The notes under the pieces: generated by a model
What the model saw: only the letters and a program-made list of their open reading frames with translations
The model's database searches: none
Told to the model about the DNA's origin: nothing
Origin: Bacteroidota bacterium
GTDB lineage: Bacteria; Bacteroidota; Bacteroidia; Flavobacteriales_D; Sanyastnellaceae
Direction: 5' to 3'
NCBI GenBank assembly: GCA_027619225.1
Contig: JAQCFW010000016.1
Location: 1-44,725, forward strand
DNA: 44,725 nucleotides
Made by a program: the position numbers and the translations under genes
In this document: positions 42,633 through 44,725 of the stretch, piece by piece
Numbering within the stretch: the stretch's first letter is position 1
Layout of the letters: the number at the start of each line of letters is the position of its first letter

Positions 42633-43477
42633 GAATTCAGAAATTTATAGGTGAGCATTTTATAATAGAGTTTGGCGACCAAGAATTCACTCGATGGCTC
42701 GCCTTCAATCGGGGCCAATTCCACAATGTCGAATCCAACCACTTCGCGCTGATCGAAAATCATTTTGAGATAGGTGAGCATGTCGTACCAGCCGATTCCT
42801 CCTGGCTCAGGAGTACCTGTTGCAGGGAGAATACTCGGGTCGAATGCATCGAGGTCAATGGTCAGATATACTTTCATCCCCAAACGATCGATGCTATTCT
42901 GCATCCATTCACTGTGACCGACCATGCCCTGAGCGAAGAAGACGTTGCCTTTTTGAGCATTCATCATCTCTTCTTTATCCGCACTTCGTATTCCGACCTG
43001 AACGAGTGTATCATGTCTACTGGACTCATGAAGTGCACAGGCATGATTGTATGGCGAACCCATATACGTTGGGCGAAGATCTGCGTGGGCATCGATTTGC
43101 AAAACACTCAGTTTTTTATACGAATCTCTCATGGCCCTGATGACACCGATGCTCACACTATGTTCTCCACCGAAAAAAGTGGGGAAACGTTCTAGAGCGA
43201 GCATCCGTTTTGTACGATCAAAGACGGACTGCACCATTTCTTCTGGACTCTTGAAGCCGTTGAGTTCATCTAGGATGTGAATACCCTTTCGATAGACTTC
43301 ATTGTCTGTTTCTAGGTCGTAGACCTCCATGTTGTCAAGCGCATCCATGAAGGCTCCAAAGCCCTTGTCAGCTCCCTTTCCCCAAGTACTCGTGCCATCA
43401 TAGGCTATGGACTGGAGAAGGACTTGGGCATTCTCAAGCAATGCGCTTTCCGTTTCTATTCCGCAGAAATACCTCAT
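42629..43477 (-). CDS. speB: Agmatinase
   Basis: A 282-residue ureohydrolase that hydrolyses agmatine to putrescine and urea. Manganese ligands lie in GGEHSVS, DAHADLRP and DLDAFDPSILPATGTPEPGG. Overlaps of four bases with both the upstream decarboxylase and the downstream DHS-like gene show tight coupling. Arginase, the other option of the family, is less likely because an arginine decarboxylase precedes it. Confidence 0.93.
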   Translation of the reverse strand: MRYFCGIETESALLENAQVLLQSIAYDGTSTWGKGADKGFGAFMDALDNMEVYDLETDNEVYRKGIHILDELNGFKSPEEMVQSVFDRTKRMLALERFPTFFGGEHSVSIGVIRAMRDSYKKLSVLQIDAHADLRPTYMGSPYNHACALHESSRHDTLVQVGIRSADKEEMMNAQKGNVFFAQGMVGHSEWMQNSIDRLGMKVYLTIDLDAFDPSILPATGTPEPGGIGWYDMLTYLKMIFDQREVVGFDIVELAPIEGEPSSEFLVAKLYYKMLTYKFLNS

Positions 43478-44725
43478 GATTCCAATGTCATTCCGTCCAA
43501 GTGTTCTTCAGTCTTGTATCCTAAGATCTTGAGCATGTGTCCTACTTGTTGCTCTTCACTATAGACCGTATCGAAGTAGTTTCCTTTATCATCGCGGTCG
43601 ACCAATATGTATTTAGGCGAAGGAATGAGACAATGCTTGATGCCTCCATAACCACTGATGCTGTCTTGATACGCTCCCGTGTGAAAAAAGCCGATGTACA
43701 ATGGCTCTTTGTCTTTGCTGTCAAAGCGAGGCAGGTGCACCTCTTGATTCATATCTTCTGAGTTGTAGTAGTCACTGTGGTCGCAGCTAATACCTCCGAT
43801 ATTGACTCGCGTGTATTCGTTATCCCATTTGTTGATCGGCAACAGAATAAATTTCTCGAAAATCGACCAGGCATCTGGTATGGTGTTCATCAAACTGTTG
43901 TTGACCATGTACCAGAGCTCGGTATCGTTCTGCTGTTTTTGTTCCAGCACACCAAGAATGATCGCCCCACTTTCGCCTACCGTGTATTTTCCGAACTCGG
44001 TATAGATGTCGGGATGGGCAATCATTTCTTCAGTACACATCTTCTTGAGATTACCCACAATCTGATTGATGATGTACTCATAATCATATTCGAATCCAAG
44101 GTTGTTGCGAATTGGGAAACCGCCTCCGAAATTTATGGAGTTCAGGCTTGGACATGCTCGACTCAATTCTGCATATAGTTTCAGTCCTTTTTGGAATTCG
44201 CCCCAGTAATAAAGGGTGTCTTTGATTCCTGCGTCAATGAAGAAGTGGAGCATCAACAACTCAAATTGATCATCTTCTGCAATCTCATTTTTATACAAGT
44301 TAAGAATCAAGTCAGGTCTAATACCCAAACGAGACGTATAGTAAGCCGATTGAGGCTCCTCATTGATCGCCATCCGTATCCCGATCTTTACCTTATCCTT
44401 TAGCTTCGCATTCTTCAGGCGCGTCTTGATGCGTTTCAGCTCAGTGAGGCTATCGAGTACCGTGATGCTATTGGTGAACCCCTGTTTGTGAAGGGCAATG
44501 ATCTTATCAAGATAAGAATCCGTCTTGTATCCATTGTGCACCAATTTGATATCCAATCCGAAATCACCCTCCTTGTGAAGCTGCATGATCAGGTCGATGT
44601 CATAGCTCGAAGAGGTCTCGATGTGTACACCCTGTTTGAGGGCCGTTTTTAAGACAGGGGCAAAGTGATTACACTTGGTGCAATAGCAATAGTTGTATTT
44701 TCCGGTGTAGCCAATCTTCTTAATG
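43474..44725 (-). CDS. speA: Arginine decarboxylase (PLP fold III), 5' end outside window
   Basis: The frame is open from the stop at 43474 to the window edge (about 416 residues), so the N-terminus is missing. It belongs to the alanine-racemase-like group IV decarboxylases: the PLP Lys is in YCTKCNHF near the start of the visible part, the phosphate-binding Gly-rich motif is NFGGGFPIRN, and the active-site Cys region is GISCDHSDYY. An internal ATG at 44586 is not the start. Arginine is preferred over diaminopimelate or ornithine as substrate because agmatinase follows with a four-base overlap. Confidence 0.9.
   Translation of the reverse strand, partial: IKKIGYTGKYNYCYCTKCNHFAPVLKTALKQGVHIETSSSYDIDLIMQLHKEGDFGLDIKLVHNGYKTDSYLDKIIALHKQGFTNSITVLDSLTELKRIKTRLKNAKLKDKVKIGIRMAINEEPQSAYYTSRLGIRPDLILNLYKNEIAEDDQFELLMLHFFIDAGIKDTLYYWGEFQKGLKLYAELSRACPSLNSINFGGGFPIRNNLGFEYDYEYIINQIVGNLKKMCTEEMIAHPDIYTEFGKYTVGESGAIILGVLEQKQQNDTELWYMVNNSLMNTIPDAWSIFEKFILLPINKWDNEYTRVNIGGISCDHSDYYNSEDMNQEVHLPRFDSKDKEPLYIGFFHTGAYQDSISGYGGIKHCLIPSPKYILVDRDDKGNYFDTVYSEEQQVGHMLKILGYKTEEHLDGMTLES

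Noticed and set aside
43777-44178. 133-aa plus-strand frame opposite the arginine decarboxylase
   Set aside because: Shadow of a conserved coding frame; no motif.
1-44725. tRNA, rRNA, CRISPR array, transposase or prophage genes
   Set aside because: All gaps were read for the typical T-arm sequence, repeats with regular spacers and transposase motifs; nothing convincing was seen.

Overview
The window looks like a chromosomal segment of a marine, non-extreme member of the Bacteroidota, most likely order Flavobacteriales. The grounds are: several secreted proteins with type IX secretion (T9SS) C-terminal sorting domains; the long bacteroidetal form of GAPDH; a fused ResB-CcsA cytochrome c biogenesis protein; promoters of the TTG-N20-TAnnTTTG type; almost no Shine-Dalgarno sequences; and a flavobacterial-type zeaxanthin operon. 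Family assignments come from reading the protein sequences by eye; no database search was run.

Layout. 1-2578: 3' part of gap and a SulP anion transporter. 2579-3247: gene-poor stretch with inverted repeats and a decayed copy of the GAPDH C-terminus. 3268-5318: two overlapping cupredoxin / multicopper oxidase-like genes, the second a T9SS cargo. 5336-9690 (minus): OB-fold-like lipoprotein, CcsBA and a TonB-C protein. 9774-15216: saccharopine dehydrogenase-like enzyme, TerC, penicillin acylase-family hydrolase and pirin. 15279-21484: secreted Kunitz-domain protein, then a minus-strand cluster of T9SS cargo (frameshifted arylsulfotransferase-like gene, CotH kinase-like protein, seven-bladed propeller) and a truncated purple acid phosphatase-like fragment. 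21519-26386: heme-binding protein, hemolysin III, Na/Ca exchanger-like protein, secreted esterase, a PhzF remnant, nitroreductase and a small membrane protein. 26568-33391: APC permease plus Rieske oxygenase, HMA-MauE protein, DUF998-like membrane protein, cytochrome c-PQQ sugar dehydrogenase, OsmC and a WD40 protein. 33786-34736: an orphan lipoprotein followed by an attC-like hairpin. 35048-40501: MerR/cobalamin-binding regulator and crtI-crtB-unknown-idi-crtZ-lycopene cyclase. 40641-44725: small conserved protein, VOC protein, then a minus-strand polyamine cluster (arginine decarboxylase, agmatinase, deoxyhypusine synthase-like protein, acidic 97-aa protein).

How genes work together. The crt operon is sufficient on paper to convert isoprenoid precursors (via GGPP made elsewhere) to zeaxanthin. 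The divergence-free MerR gene just upstream carries the W-x9-EH and E-x-H-x2-G signatures of B12-dependent photoreceptors (CarH/LitR), so light control of pigment is the most attractive regulatory hypothesis here. The polyamine cluster should convert arginine to agmatine to putrescine, with the DHS-like enzyme probably using putrescine or spermidine in an unproven reaction. The gap between 2579 and 25400 holds four broken genes (gap copy, arylsulfotransferase, phosphatase, phzF), which points to ongoing gene decay.

No rRNA, tRNA, CRISPR array, transposase or integrase was seen.
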